Positions 18,016 through 27,715 of a DNA stretch of 39,568 nt are shown in pieces. Both the position numbers and the translations under genes were made by a program. The notes below the pieces were generated by a model. That model saw only the letters and a list, made by a program, of their open reading frames with translations. It made no database searches and had not been told where the DNA came from. Origin of the DNA: Limimaricola cinnabarinus LL-001 (GTDB lineage Bacteria; Pseudomonadota; Alphaproteobacteria; Rhodobacterales; Rhodobacteraceae); assembly GCF_000466965.1 (NCBI RefSeq), contig NZ_BATB01000033.1, forward strand, positions 1-39,568, in the 5' to 3' direction. Positions within the stretch are counted from its first letter, which is position 1; each line of letters opens with the position of its first letter.

Positions 18016-20658
18016 TCAGAAGGCGGGCACGGTCTGGCGGCGGCGCTGCAGCAGCACCACCACGCCCAAAAGCAGCAGCGCCGGGATGTAGAACACGTAT
18101 TTCGTGATCCGCTCGCGCGGTGCCTGCACCTGCGAGATCTGCACCGGCGTGTCCGAGTAGAAATCGAAATTGCCGAGCTTCTCGGCCGCCGAGGTGCCGA
18201 ACATCGGCTCGTCGAGCCGCACCACGTCGCCCTCTGGAAAAAGCAGCAGGCCGGAGGCGTCGATCCGCTCGGCGGCCCCGCCATCGCCCTCGATGTCCAT
18301 CACGAGCGTCGTCTCGGTGATCTCGCCCGAGGTGAAGTCGGGCCCTTCGATCTTGAGACGCAGCGTGTCGCCCGCATTGGCCTCGGCCACCGCCGTCTCG
18401 AACTGCGCGGGCGCGTAGCTCTGGAACGGGCTCTGCAGCTGGTTCAGCCAGAAACCCGGCACGAAGAGCGTGAAGGCCACGAGAAGGAGTGCCGCGGATT
18501 CGTGGATCTTCGACGGCGCGAGGAAATAGCCCTGCGTCGCGGCGGCGAAGAGCAGCATGGCGAAGGTCGCCACCACGAAGATGAACACCGCCTGCCCGAT
18601 GCCGAACCACGTGCCCAGATCGATGCCATAGAGGATCAGCGCCGGGTTGTAGATGAACAGGAAGGGCAGCGCGACGGTGCGCAGCGAGTAGAAGAAGGCG
18701 GTGAAGCCCGTCTTGATCGGATCGCCGCCCGACACGGCGGCGGCGGCGAAGGAGGCCAGCCCCACGGGCGGCGTCACGTCGGCCATGATCCCGAAGTAGA
18801 ACACGAAGAGATGCGCCGCGATCAGCGGCACGATCAGCCCCTCCTGCGCGCCCAGATTCACCACCACCGAGGCCATCAGCGACGAGACCACGATATAGTT
18901 CGCCGTGGTCGGCAGACCCATGCCGAGGATCAGCGAGAACAGCCCCACGAAAATCAGCATCAGGATCAGGATGCCGCCCGAAAGCTGCTCGACGAGGCCG
19001 GCGAGCTCGGTGCCGATCGGCGTCTTGGTGACGGTGGCGACGATGATGCCGGCGGCCGCCGTGGCGACGCCGATGCCGATCATGTTGCGCGCGCCCGCGA
19101 CGAGGCCGTCGCGCAGGTCGTGCAAGCCCGCGCCGAATTCATGCGAGAGCTGGCTCCCTTGCCCGCGGAACAGCGCCTTGAGCGGGCGCTGGGTGACGAT
19201 GATGAACAGCATCAGGCAGGTGGCGTAGAAGGCCGATTTGGCCGGGCTCTGCCGCTCCACCATCAAGAACCAGACCAGAACGATGATCGGCAGCACGTAG
19301 TGCAGGCCGGTGGCATAGACCTCGCCCACGGTGGGCAGCTTGATCTCCTCGTCCGAGGGGTCGTCCATCGCGAGGTCGGGACGCTTGGCCGCGACCCAGA
19401 CGAGACCGAGATAGAGCAGACCCAGCACCACCATCATCACCGGTGCGGCGAGGGACGGCAGCGCCGCCTCGAGCGCGTCGACGCCGTAGATCAACGCCGT
19501 GAAGGCGATGCCGGCGACGGCGAAGCCGAGCAGGAATTTCACGATCATCCCGGCGAAGCTCTTGCTTTGGCCAAGCGCGGGCATCTCGCGCTTCAGCGCC
19601 TCGAGATGCACGATGTAGACCAGAGCGATGTAGGAGATCACCGCCGGGATGAAGGCGTGCTTGATCACCTCCAGATAGGAGATGCCGATGAACTCGACCA
19701 TCAAAAAGGCGGCGGCGCCCATCACCGGCGGCATGATCTGGCCGTTGACCGAGGAGGCCACCTCGACCGCGCCGGCCTGCTCCTTGGAGAAGCCCACCCG
19801 CTTCATCAGCGGAATGGTGAAGGTGCCGGTGGTGACCACGTTGGCGATCGACGAGCCGGAGATGAGACCGGTCATGGCCGAGCCGACCACGGCCGCTTGG
19901 CAGGACCACCGCGCAGATGCCCCAGCCCCGCCGAAGGCGAGCTGGATGAAGTAGTTGCCGGCGCCCGCCTTGTCGAGGAGCGAGCCGAACAGCACGAAGA
20001 GGAAGACGAAGGCGGTCGAGACCCCGAGCGGGATGCCGAAGACGCCCGCCGTGTCGAGCCATTGCGCGTTGATCAGCGAGGTGAAGGAGAGGCCCTCATG
20101 CTCGATCAGGTCGGGGATCAGCCAGCCGGTCCCGAACCACGCATAGAGCAGGAACAACCCGCCGACGACGGTCAGCGCGGGCCCCAGCGCCCGGCGCGAG
20201 GCCTCGAGCAGCACGAGGAGACCGACCGAGCCGATGATGACCTGCGTCTGCGTCGGCAGGCCCGAGCGCGCGGTCATCGCGAGATGGTCGGAAAACCAGA
20301 AGACGTAGAAGGCGCAGAAGGCGCCGACGAGGGCGAGGCCCCAGTCGATCAGCGGGATGCGTTCGCGTGGGCTCGACTTGAAGGCCGGGTAGGCCAGAAA
20401 GGCGAGGAAGATCGCGAACATCAGGTGGATCGGCCGGGTCTGCGAGGAGTTGAGCACCGGCAGGTAGGCGCCGAACCACAGCTGCGGCTGCGCGATCCAG
20501 AGCTGGAACAGCGACCAGACCATCGCCGTGCCCGCGATCAGCATCGCCGTGGCGCGGCTGGTCGGCGCGCGCGCGCCCGAATCCGAACTGGTGACAAGGT
20601 CCTGAAGATCGTCGTCCGAATATTGCCGGTCGTCCCGGTCTTCGCGCTGGTCGGCCAT
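18016..20658 (-). CDS. TRAP transporter fused permease, TAXI type, with C-terminal DUF3394 region
   Basis: An 880-aa membrane protein fusing the small (DctQ-like) and large (DctM-like) TRAP subunits. Conserved blocks include AAVVGSAMTGLISGSSIANV, MKRVGFSKEQAGAVEVASSV, IMPPVMGAAAFLMVEF and GMGLPTTANYIVV. The final 150 residues form an extracytoplasmic domain plus a last helix, of the DUF3394 type. The start at 20658 is preferred to an upstream ATG because GAGGGG precedes it. The stretch AGASARWSCQA should probably read LGHLRGGPAKA. An extra C at 19926-19929 and a missing C near 19896 would explain this while keeping the overall frame. It imports the ligand bound by the receptor at 20770-21741, driven by an ion gradient. 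Confidence 0.88.
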   Translation of the reverse strand: MADQREDRDDRQYSDDDLQDLVTSSDSGARAPTSRATAMLIAGTAMVWSLFQLWIAQPQLWFGAYLPVLNSSQTRPIHLMFAIFLAFLAYPAFKSSPRERIPLIDWGLALVGAFCAFYVFWFSDHLAMTARSGLPTQTQVIIGSVGLLVLLEASRRALGPALTVVGGLFLLYAWFGTGWLIPDLIEHEGLSFTSLINAQWLDTAGVFGIPLGVSTAFVFLFVLFGSLLDKAGAGNYFIQLAFGGAGASARWSCQAAVVGSAMTGLISGSSIANVVTTGTFTIPLMKRVGFSKEQAGAVEVASSVNGQIMPPVMGAAAFLMVEFIGISYLEVIKHAFIPAVISYIALVYIVHLEALKREMPALGQSKSFAGMIVKFLLGFAVAGIAFTALIYGVDALEAALPSLAAPVMMVVLGLLYLGLVWVAAKRPDLAMDDPSDEEIKLPTVGEVYATGLHYVLPIIVLVWFLMVERQSPAKSAFYATCLMLFIIVTQRPLKALFRGQGSQLSHEFGAGLHDLRDGLVAGARNMIGIGVATAAAGIIVATVTKTPIGTELAGLVEQLSGGILILMLIFVGLFSLILGMGLPTTANYIVVSSLMASVVVNLGAQEGLIVPLIAAHLFVFYFGIMADVTPPVGLASFAAAAVSGGDPIKTGFTAFFYSLRTVALPFLFIYNPALILYGIDLGTWFGIGQAVFIFVVATFAMLLFAAATQGYFLAPSKIHESAALLLVAFTLFVPGFWLNQLQSPFQSYAPAQFETAVAEANAGDTLRLKIEGPDFTSGEITETTLVMDIEGDGGAAERIDASGLLLFPEGDVVRLDEPMFGTSAAEKLGNFDFYSDTPVQISQVQAPRERITKYVFYIPALLLLGVVVLLQRRRQTVPAF

Positions 20659-20692
20659 CGGACGCGTCCCCTCATGCTGTGGCGGTATCAGG

Positions 20693-20746
20693 CCCGTCCT
20701 TCGGGACGGGAAAGGCCGGGGCGCGCGGTCCATGCGCGCCCCGGCC
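20693..20746 (-). repeat. Two consecutive stem-loops between TRAP receptor and permease genes
   Basis: The first on the transcript is a 13-bp perfect stem, GGCCGGGGCGCGC (20714-20726) with GCGCGCCCCGGCC (20734-20746). The second is a 7-bp stem, CCCGTCC (20693-20699) with GGACGGG (20704-20710), over a four-base loop. They occupy the 111-bp gap after the receptor stop. As after other binding-protein genes here, they probably stabilise the receptor mRNA or reduce read-through into the permease. Confidence 0.68.
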
Positions 20747-20769
20747 GGTCATCTCGCGGGGCGTGGGGC

Positions 20770-21741
20770 TTACTCGCTGAGCAGCCCGGCTTCGCGGTAG
20801 TACTTCTCGGCACCCGCATGCAGCGGTGCGGAGAGACCGTCGGCGACCATCTCTTCCTGGGTCAGGCTGGCGAAGGCCGGGTGCAGGCTCTTGAACTGGT
20901 CGAAGTTCTCGAACACCGCCTTCACGGTCTCGTAGACCACGTCCTCGGGCACGGTGGCCGAGGAGATGAAGGTCGCGCCGACGCCGAAGGTCGAGACGTC
21001 CTCGTCATTGCCGCGATACATGCCGCCCGGAATGGTGGCGGTGCGGTAGTAGGGGTTGTCCTCGACCAGCTTGTCGACGGCCTCGCCCGAGACCTCGACC
21101 AGCACCGCGTCGCAGGCGGTGGTCGCTTCCTGGATCGAGCCCGACGGGTGGCCGACGGTGTAGACCATCGCGTCGATGTTGTTGTCGCACAGCGCCTGGG
21201 ACTGCTCGGCGGCCTGCAGCTCGGAGGTGAGCTGGAAGTCGTCCATGGTCCAGCCCATGGCCTCCATCAGCACCTCCATGGTGCCGCGCTGGCCCGAGCC
21301 GGGGTTGCCGACATTGACGCGCTTGCCCTTGAGGTCCTCGAAGGTCTCGATCCCGGCATCGGCGCGCGCCACGACGGTGAAGGGCTCGGGGTGGACCGAG
21401 AACACCGCGCGCAGGTCCTCGAACGCGCCCTGCTCCTCGAACTGCGAGGTGCCTTCGATCGCGTGGAACTGCCAGTCGGACTGGGCCACGCCGAACTCAA
21501 GCTCGCCCGAGCGCACGGCGTTGATGTTGTAGACCGAACCGCCGGTCGATTCGACGCCGCAGCGGATGCCGTGATCGGCGCGGCCCCGGTTCACGAGGCG
21601 ACAGATCGCGCCGCCGGTCGGGTAGTAGACGCCCGTGACGCCACCGGTGCCGATCGAGATGAACTTCTGGCCCTCCTGCGCGGCGGCACCGCTTGCGGCA
21701 AGGGTCAGTGCGGTCGCGGCTCCGACGAGATAGGTCTTCAT
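20770..21741 (-). CDS. TAXI-family TRAP transporter solute receptor
   Basis: A 323-aa exported receptor with signal peptide [20 protein letters not shown] and the TAXI-family signature [20 protein letters not shown]. Further blocks are [39 protein letters not shown] and [21 protein letters not shown] ribosome-binding site precedes the ATG. TAXI receptors work with fused permeases such as the one downstream. Known ligands in the family are few (for example glutamate and related compounds), so the substrate is open. Neighbouring aminotransferase and AhpD-like genes are on the same strand but separated by about 100 bp, so a shared pathway is only suggested. Confidence 0.9.
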   Translation of the reverse strand: MKTYLVGAATALTLAASGAAAQEGQKFISIGTGGVTGVYYPTGGAICRLVNRGRADHGIRCGVESTGGSVYNINAVRSGELEFGVAQSDWQFHAIEGTSQFEEQGAFEDLRAVFSVHPEPFTVVARADAGIETFEDLKGKRVNVGNPGSGQRGTMEVLMEAMGWTMDDFQLTSELQAAEQSQALCDNNIDAMVYTVGHPSGSIQEATTACDAVLVEVSGEAVDKLVEDNPYYRTATIPGGMYRGNDEDVSTFGVGATFISSATVPEDVVYETVKAVFENFDQFKSLHPAFASLTQEEMVADGLSAPLHAGAEKYYREAGLLSE

Positions 21742-21823
21742 AGGCTCTCTCCCTTAAGTCTCTTGATTTTCGTTGGTCGCCTTGGCGATTGGCTCGCCTA
21801 AGCGTGATCTCCCGCCTGTGAAA

Positions 21824-21846
21824 GTCAACACTGCACCGGTGTCAAC
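21824..21846. repeat. Short direct repeat upstream of the TAXI receptor gene
   Basis: GTCAAC occurs at 21824-21829 and again at 21841-21846, a 17-bp period, with the palindrome CACCGGTG between them. It lies about 100 bp upstream of the receptor start, in the short gap after the AhpD-like gene. On the minus strand the repeats read GTTGAC, so one may be a -35 element (TTGACT). A regulator site or promoter is possible; evidence is slight. Confidence 0.25.
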
Positions 21847-21849
21847 GGG

Positions 21850-22392
21850 TTACGGCGCGGGCGTTTTCTCCAATTCTGCCAGAATGTTGGCGTCAAGGGG
21901 CAATTCGGCCGTGTTGGCGATGAAAGCCAGCACCGTATAGAAGCCCACCGTTGCCATCAGATCGAACATGCCCGCGCGACCGACCAAAGCTTCCAGATCG
22001 GCCTGCCGGGCGCGCGACAGACGCGACGCCTCCAACAGCTCGTCCACCGCGCCCGCGAGCACCGCGTCGGCCTCGGACATGGCGTCGAGCGGCCCCTTGA
22101 TCGAGGCGATGCGCGCCTCCTCCATGCCGAGCTTGCGAGCGCGGCTGACATGGTGGCCCCATTCGTAGTCCGATCCGTGGCGAAGCCCGGTGCGCAGGAT
22201 CACCACCTCACTGAACTCCGCCCCGAGTGCCGTGTCGACCACCACATGCTGTCGCAAGTCGGACCATGCCCGCAAGAGGGCCGGGTGATGCGCCATCACC
22301 CGGTAGATGTCGAGCCGGCCCGCGAAGCCGGGCAGCATGTCGGCGATCCCGCCGGGCCATTCGGCATCCGAGAGCGGCGTCGGCGCCGTCAT
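21850..22392 (-). CDS. Carboxymuconolactone decarboxylase/AhpD-like protein
   Basis: A 180-aa all-helical protein of the CMD/AhpD superfamily. The family signature region is FSEVVILRTGLRHGSDYEWG followed by HHVSRARKLGM. The CxxC redox pair of AhpD is absent, so peroxidase activity is unlikely, and a decarboxylase or lyase-like or purely structural role is more probable. The ATG overlaps the stop of the upstream aminotransferase gene by four bases (ATGA), so the two are coupled. This CMD-aminotransferase pairing next to a TAXI-TRAP importer suggests a small catabolic unit for an imported amine or amino acid. Confidence 0.75.
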   Translation of the reverse strand: MTAPTPLSDAEWPGGIADMLPGFAGRLDIYRVMAHHPALLRAWSDLRQHVVVDTALGAEFSEVVILRTGLRHGSDYEWGHHVSRARKLGMEEARIASIKGPLDAMSEADAVLAGAVDELLEASRLSRARQADLEALVGRAGMFDLMATVGFYTVLAFIANTAELPLDANILAELEKTPAP

Positions 22393-23719
22393 GCGACCTC
22401 TCCCAGGCCCGCATCCACGGCCTCGGCCAGACGCTCGACGATGCGGTCGATGTCCTCGCGCTCCACGATGAAGGGCGGCGCCAGCAACACGTGGTCGCCG
22501 CGCGCCCCGTCGATCGTGCCGCCCATCGGATAGACCATGAGCCCGCGCTCCATCGCCGCCGCCTTGATCCGGGCATGCAGCTTGAGAGCGGGGTCGAAGG
22601 GGTCCTTGGTCTCGCGGTCGGCCACCAGTTCGATCGCCTGAAACAGCCCCCTGCCCCGAACGTCGCCGACATGGGCGTGGCGGCCGAAGGTCTCCTTCAG
22701 CCGCGCGCGCAGATGCGCGCCCATCTCGCGCACATTGGCAAGAAGGTCGTCGCGTGCGATCACCTCCTGCACCGCCAGCGCCGCAGCCGCCGCCATCGGG
22801 TGGCCCATATAGGTGTGACCGTGCTGGAAGAAGCCCGACCCGTTCGAGATGGCGTCGTAGATCCTTTCGCTCAGCAACACCGCGCCGATCGGCTGGTAGC
22901 CGCCGCCAAGTCCCTTGGCCACGGTCATCAGGTCGGGCGAGATGCCCTCCTGCTCGCAGGCATGCAGCGTGCCGGTGCGGCCCATGCCGCACATCACCTC
23001 GTCGAGGACCAAAAGAACGCCGTGCCGGTCGCAGATCTCCTGGATGCGCCTGAAGTAATCGCCCACCGGTGGCACTGCCCCCGCCGTGGCACCCACCACC
23101 GGCTCGGCCACGAAAGCCAGAACGGTCTCGGGGCCGAGTTCCTGAATCTTCGTCTCCAACTCGCCCGCCGCGCGCGCGGCGTAATCGGCGTCGCTCTCGG
23201 CCTCGCGCTGCTCGCGATAGGCAAAGCAGGGGGCGATGTGGTGCGTCTCCATCAGGAGCGGTTTGAACTGCGCGCGTCGCCATTCGTTGCCGCCCGTCGC
23301 CAGCGCGCCCAGCGTGTTGCCATGGTAGCTCTGGCGCCGGGCGATCACGTGGCGACGCCCGTCCTCGCCGCGCTCGGTCGCGTATTGCCGCGCGAGCTTC
23401 AGCGCCGCCTCGACCGCCTCGGAGCCGCCGGAGACGAGATAGGCGTGGCCGATGCCCTCGGGCGCGTCGGCCACAAGCCGATCACCGAGCCGCTCGGCCG
23501 CCTCGGTGGTGAAGAAGCCGGTATGGGCATAGGCGAGGGTGTCGGCCTGCTCGTGCAGGGCGGCGATCACATCGCGATGGCCATGGCCGAGGCAGGAAAC
23601 GGCGGCGCCGCCGCAGGCGTCGATGTAGTCGCGCCCCTCGCTGTCCGTGATGGTCAGGCCACGTGCCGCGACGGCCGGCGGGGCTGAAGGCGCGTGGAGC
23701 GATGGAGAAGGTGGGTCAT
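22389..23719 (-). CDS. Class III PLP aminotransferase (frameshifted near the N-terminus)
   Basis: About 443 aa. Class III features are YIDACGGAAVSCLGHGH, LVSGGSEAVEAALKLARQY, SYHGNTLGA, the PLP-binding Asp in LLVLDEVMCGMGRTG and the Schiff-base Lys in VAKGLGGGYQPIGA. I place the start at 23719 (MTHLLHRSTRLQP) because this matches relatives. It reaches the body of the protein only if one C is added to the run at 23680-23683, giving QPPPAVAARG. An uninterrupted frame from 23807 exists but adds a 30-residue unlikely leader. Members use amines or omega-amino acids with pyruvate or 2-oxoglutarate; the substrate here is unknown. Confidence 0.8.
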
Positions 23720-23854
23720 GACGGCTTCCGACGGTTTCGAGTAGGACCGATGTATGCGCCCCGGTGCCGGGCCGCGCAATCGTTGAAGCATCAAGCGGGG
23801 CAGTCATATCAAGTGTGGGCAGCCCCGGTCTTGCGGGCCGAGGCCGTTGCTAGG

Positions 23855-23884
23855 ATCATACGGTCGAACGCGTCCGTGTGTCAG
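23855..23884 (-). promoter_or_regulatory. Candidate sigma70 promoter for the aminotransferase operon
   Basis: On the minus strand CTGACA (23884-23879) and TATGAT (23860-23855) stand 18 bp apart, one mismatch each from the consensus hexamers. This places transcription start near 23848, about 130 bases before the aminotransferase ATG at 23719. The rest of the 240-bp gap up to the fimbrial gene shows nothing recognisable. Confidence 0.4.
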
Positions 23885-23959
23885 GCCTTTCCGTAGGGCG
23901 CTTTGTCCTCTTGGCCGGTATGGGTGCGGGTCAGGCTCTCCGAACTCTGCCGTCAGCGT

Positions 23960-24904
23960 TCAATACTCGATCGTGACAAGCACGGAATCCTCGTATTGCC
24001 CGGCATGCAATGCCTGACCGGCGAAGATGCGGCCATAGACGGTCACGGCGCTTGTGGCGGCCGTTCCGGTCGCCCGGACATCGCTGCCGGGCTGGTCCCC
24101 CCAAGGGCGCGAACGGCCGGCGTCCTGATAAAGGCCGTATCTCAGCTGTCCCAGCGGTCCGGTCAGGCGGCGGTCGGCAGGCCCGCTGGCCCCTATGCCC
24201 AGCCCGGGGCCCAACCGGATCGCGTATGGCGTATCGGCGGTGCACCGGACGCCGAGCTGAGCCGCGGCGTCGATCGGACCCGTGGCACCGGGATCGATCC
24301 GACCGAAATCGAGCGTGGCGCCCGCGACCTCGCAGAGGGACCTGACGCTGGCGCGCACGGAAAATTGGGGGATCGTCTTGACGGTTCTGCCGATCTCGGC
24401 GCAGGAGCCCACGGGGTAGTCGAGCCTGATATCGGCCTGCGACGAGAAGGTGGAGGCGTAGTCTCCCGTGCCGGTCGATGCGCCGGTGGAGGTGATCCAG
24501 GCCTGAACCGGCAGGGTCGTCCGCGTCCCCAATAGCGACCCCAGCCGCACGAAGACTTCGTTCCGGCTGCTGGCGGCATCGGCGCCCAGACGCATGTCAT
24601 AGCTGATCGCCGCCCCGTCGGCGCGGCGCATGTAGCGCGGCGCGTTCTGGGTCGCGGCGCCGCCGCTTCCGGGACCGAACCGCACGCAGATGCCGACGTT
24701 CGACAGCAATTGGGCACATGAGATCGTCAAGCTGCCCGAGCTTTGGTTCGTCACGCCCGCGCGCAGGCTGACCGAGCCGAAGGCGATATCCGTCATCGTG
24801 GCGGTGCAGTTCGACATCATCTCCATTTGCGCAGGGGCCCGATCGGGGAGGCCGATCGACAGGACGACGATGAGGGCGCACAGGGCCGCCCGGATCAAAG
24901 GCAT
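23960..24904 (-). CDS. Spore coat U-domain fimbrial subunit (two-domain, probable tip adhesin)
   Basis: A 314-aa exported protein with signal peptide MPLIRAALCALIVVLSIGLP and two successive spore coat U (SCPU) domains, each with a paired-cysteine Ig-like pattern. The first starts near NCTATMTDIAFGSVSL; the second starts near LCEVAGATLDFGRIDPG and ends in the donor-strand-like QYEDSVLVTIEY. In Csu-type pili the two-domain subunit encoded after the usher is the tip adhesin (CsuE-like). Its start overlaps the usher end by ten bases. It is the last gene of the fimbrial operon. Confidence 0.8.
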   Translation of the reverse strand: MPLIRAALCALIVVLSIGLPDRAPAQMEMMSNCTATMTDIAFGSVSLRAGVTNQSSGSLTISCAQLLSNVGICVRFGPGSGGAATQNAPRYMRRADGAAISYDMRLGADAASSRNEVFVRLGSLLGTRTTLPVQAWITSTGASTGTGDYASTFSSQADIRLDYPVGSCAEIGRTVKTIPQFSVRASVRSLCEVAGATLDFGRIDPGATGPIDAAAQLGVRCTADTPYAIRLGPGLGIGASGPADRRLTGPLGQLRYGLYQDAGRSRPWGDQPGSDVRATGTAATSAVTVYGRIFAGQALHAGQYEDSVLVTIEY

Positions 24905-27278
24905 GGCAGGGTCTCCATCGTCGCCATTGAAACGGGCGGCAGGGTTGCGCGACAGTTCCGCGCATCATGCGAAGCCTCTACCGTCGAACCCGGCGCGGTG
25001 TCCTGCAACAGCACCTGCCCGTCATAGCCGATGGCAAAAGCATTCGGCCTGCCATCAATTCGGACCGGCGTGCCAAGGGCAAGAGGCGCACCCGTGGCAT
25101 CGACCAAGGTGACGAGACGCGACCGGGTGACGTCGGAAATACCGAAATCGACCGCAATGCCGCTGCGCCTCGCAGGCACGATATCGGTCGCGGTCGAACT
25201 CCAGAGCGTATCGCCCGGCAGATCATCGACATCCATCGAGAGGCTGTTGACGTGGTACGACGTCAGCCCCGAAACGAGAGCGTGGCCACCCGGCCCCGTG
25301 CGGGCGACCTCCCGGTTCTGAAGGCGTATCGGCAGACCGGCCCGGCCCGCATCGACCACCGCGAAGGAATCGTGGATCTGCCGTCCGGCCGCCAGACGGC
25401 GATCCAACACCGCGATCGCCCCTCGAAAGGCGATTTCCGAAGAGGCGAAACCGGAGCCGGATGCGATCTGTCCCGTGGCGCGGCCGAAGCGGGTTTCCCT
25501 TTCCACCTGTCCGCCAACCCGCAAGGCTTCGCCGTCGCGTGTCGCCTGCACGGCATAGCCCGTGGCACCCGGCCGCTCATCTATCGCGCGTGACGCGTGC
25601 AGGCGGCTTCGGCCCTCATGGTCTAGGTGGAATTGGCGCGTCCGGCGCCCCTTGGTCAGGCTGAAGAGCACGGCAAAACGGTCTTCGTCCTGCTCGAAAT
25701 CGTGACCACCGCTGAGGGTCAACGTCCCGCCGACCCGGTCGAAGGCCCTCGCGTAGCTCAGGCTGGCAAGCCGATGGCGCCGCCCCTCCTGTTCGAGGCG
25801 GATATAGTTCAGCCCCAAGGAGCGGCCGGCGCCTCGATACACCAGGCTGACCAGATCACGGGCGCTTGGCGGATGCAGGGCTTCGCTCGCGGTCTCGGCC
25901 GTGCGGTCGACGCCAAAGGCGAGGTCGGCGAAATCCCCGAAACTTCGATAGAGGCTGGCATCGAGAGACAGGCGGCCGAGCGGATAGGCCGAGAACGTCA
26001 CCTCGCCGAAATGGCCGGTCCGGTCGCCATCATGGCTGGCCCCCGCAGAGATCGAGACCTCGGCCCGGCGTCCGGCGACATATTCGGCGCCCACTCCCGC
26101 CATGGCGAGATCGTCCATGCCCTCGACATGCGCCGACAGGGTCACCTCGTCCGTCGCGCCAAAGCGCAACGTCGCCGAGACCGCCGTCTCGTCGAGGTAG
26201 TCCGTTGTGGCCGAGCCATAGTTCAGCCGCGGCTGCCCCACCTCGATCGAATAGTCGGATATGCCTCGCCCGAGCAGCCGTCTTGCACCGAAGAAGGCCA
26301 GCTCCCGGCTCTCGGTGCGTCCGTCCGCACCGCGCAGCGTGACGACGGCGGTGCCCGGGCCCGTCCGGATCGGCACGTTGTCGATCTCGAACCGCCCCGG
26401 TTCGGTCGATCCGGAATAGACCGGCGCGCCATCGAGAAAGACGTCGACTGTGCTCGGGACCGCCGCCGTGCCGGCGTAGGACAGCATCGGCGCGGTCACC
26501 AGATCGCGGCGAAGCGAGAAGTCCTTTCGGACCTGCACACCGCCGAGGCGCACGGATCGCCCCCAGGACAGCGACGAGCCGATCATGTCGCCCGCCCGGA
26601 ACGTCAGCGCGCGGTCCACCGCGTCGTGCTGCAATACGCTGTCATAGCGCACCCAATCCGTCCTCGGATCGCTGCCGAGGGTGATGTCGGCATATCCCCT
26701 CGTGCCGGCCCAACCCCACGGCGTGAACACCCAGCCATCCAGCGCCAGCCCCGGCCCATCGGGCCGTATCTCCCCGGCCACATCCCGATACATGCGCAGG
26801 CTGGCGTCGTAATTCAGCGCCAGCCCCGATGAGGGGTCGGCGCGACGGCATCGGGCCGGAGCGGTCCGATCATCTGTGGCAGCAGCGCTTCGGGGGCCGC
26901 GTCGATCTCGATCCTTTGCGCCAGCGGATCGTAGCGGTAGTCGAGCGACGCGATCGCGTCGAGGGCCACGAGGCGATCACCGGGCGGTGCGTCGATGCCA
27001 AGCTCGACCAGCTCGCTGGCCGGTGAGGAAAACCGCTCCTCGGGGTCTCGCTCGAACATCGCGATCAGCCCGGTCGCCGCATCGTTGATGATGACTTCGA
27101 GAAACAGGGTCTCTTGGGCCTGCGGCATCAAGGCCGGAGACATGCCCGGATCGGTGAGAGCGTTCCGATCGGCCGCCGCGGCGCTGCCCAGCCCGCCGAT
27201 CCCGACGGCGCATGTCGCGATCAGCAAGTGGCGTCGCCCCGATCTCCCCGTTCGACCTGCGTTCAGTTCGAGAAGCAC
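24895..27278 (-). CDS. Outer-membrane fimbrial usher, Csu type (frameshifted)
   Basis: The reconstructed protein is about 795 aa. Usher features are DVFLDGAPVYSGSTEPGRFE (plug/barrel region), VGAEYVAGRRAEVSISAG, the barrel repeats and a C-terminal VRIDGRPNAFAIGYDGQVLL domain. An N-terminal domain with VIINDAATGLIAMFERDPEE lies before the break. The frame is lost at 26833-26836, where four G on the plus strand should be five; this restores PTPSSGLALNYDASLRMYRD. The start is uncertain: GTG at 27278, which overlaps the chaperone stop, gives a signal-like ATCAVGIGGLGSAAAA. A TTG at 27227 is the alternative. The usher is the pore that polymerises SCPU subunits at the surface. Confidence 0.75.
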
Positions 27279-27715
27279 AAGGGTACGGAGTGACGGATTC
27301 TGAGGTTGATCTGACCGGCGTTGCGGGAGGCATCGGGCAGCCTGTCCACGAGGACGCGGTAGCATTCCCGGCCACGCGGCGGCGTTCCTGCAAGGCGCAC
27401 GATGCGCGCGGTCAGCTCCTGCCGCGGACCCAGCTGCGCCATGGGCGGGCTGACCGCCACGGCGCGCGTCGGGGTCAGCCGATCGGCGGGCGTGCCCTCG
27501 GTCCATGCGAAGATACGCAGCTGCACCACGGCGCCGGCCTTGCTGGCGGCGCGCACGGCGATGGTGGTCTGCTCGGCCCCGCCCGGAACTTCGAGGCGGG
27601 TTGGCGCGACAGAGACCCCTTGGGCCGCGACAGGCGCCGCGGCGATCAGGGTGCCAAGGCAGGCCATGATCGCGGCAGGCCGGCACAGAAAGACAGGCAG
27701 CATGGTCGTCCCCAT
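27263..27715 (-). CDS. Periplasmic fimbrial chaperone, apparently lacking the second domain
   Basis: A 150-aa protein with a signal sequence ending near APVAAQG and the PapD-like N-terminal Ig domain: GVSVAPTRLEVPGGAEQTTI, LRIFAWTEG and LTARIVRLAG, ending RIRHSVPL. Csu-type chaperones are usually about 240-280 aa with a second Ig domain, but here the frame stops right after the first domain and the usher begins at once. Either about 90 codons are deleted, or a missing C at the CCC of GTACCC hides a run-on into the usher. The start overlaps the pilin stop (TGATG). As encoded it would probably bind subunits poorly. Confidence 0.7.
   Translation of the reverse strand: MGTTMLPVFLCRPAAIMACLGTLIAAAPVAAQGVSVAPTRLEVPGGAEQTTIAVRAASKAGAVVQLRIFAWTEGTPADRLTPTRAVAVSPPMAQLGPRQELTARIVRLAGTPPRGRECYRVLVDRLPDASRNAGQINLRIRHSVPLCFSN

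Noticed and set aside
17860..21801. Open frame of 1313 codons on the plus strand across the TRAP genes
   Set aside because: It lies opposite two unmistakable TRAP genes. Its composition (His, Arg, Asp, Gln repeats) is the usual mirror of membrane-protein codons in GC-rich DNA.
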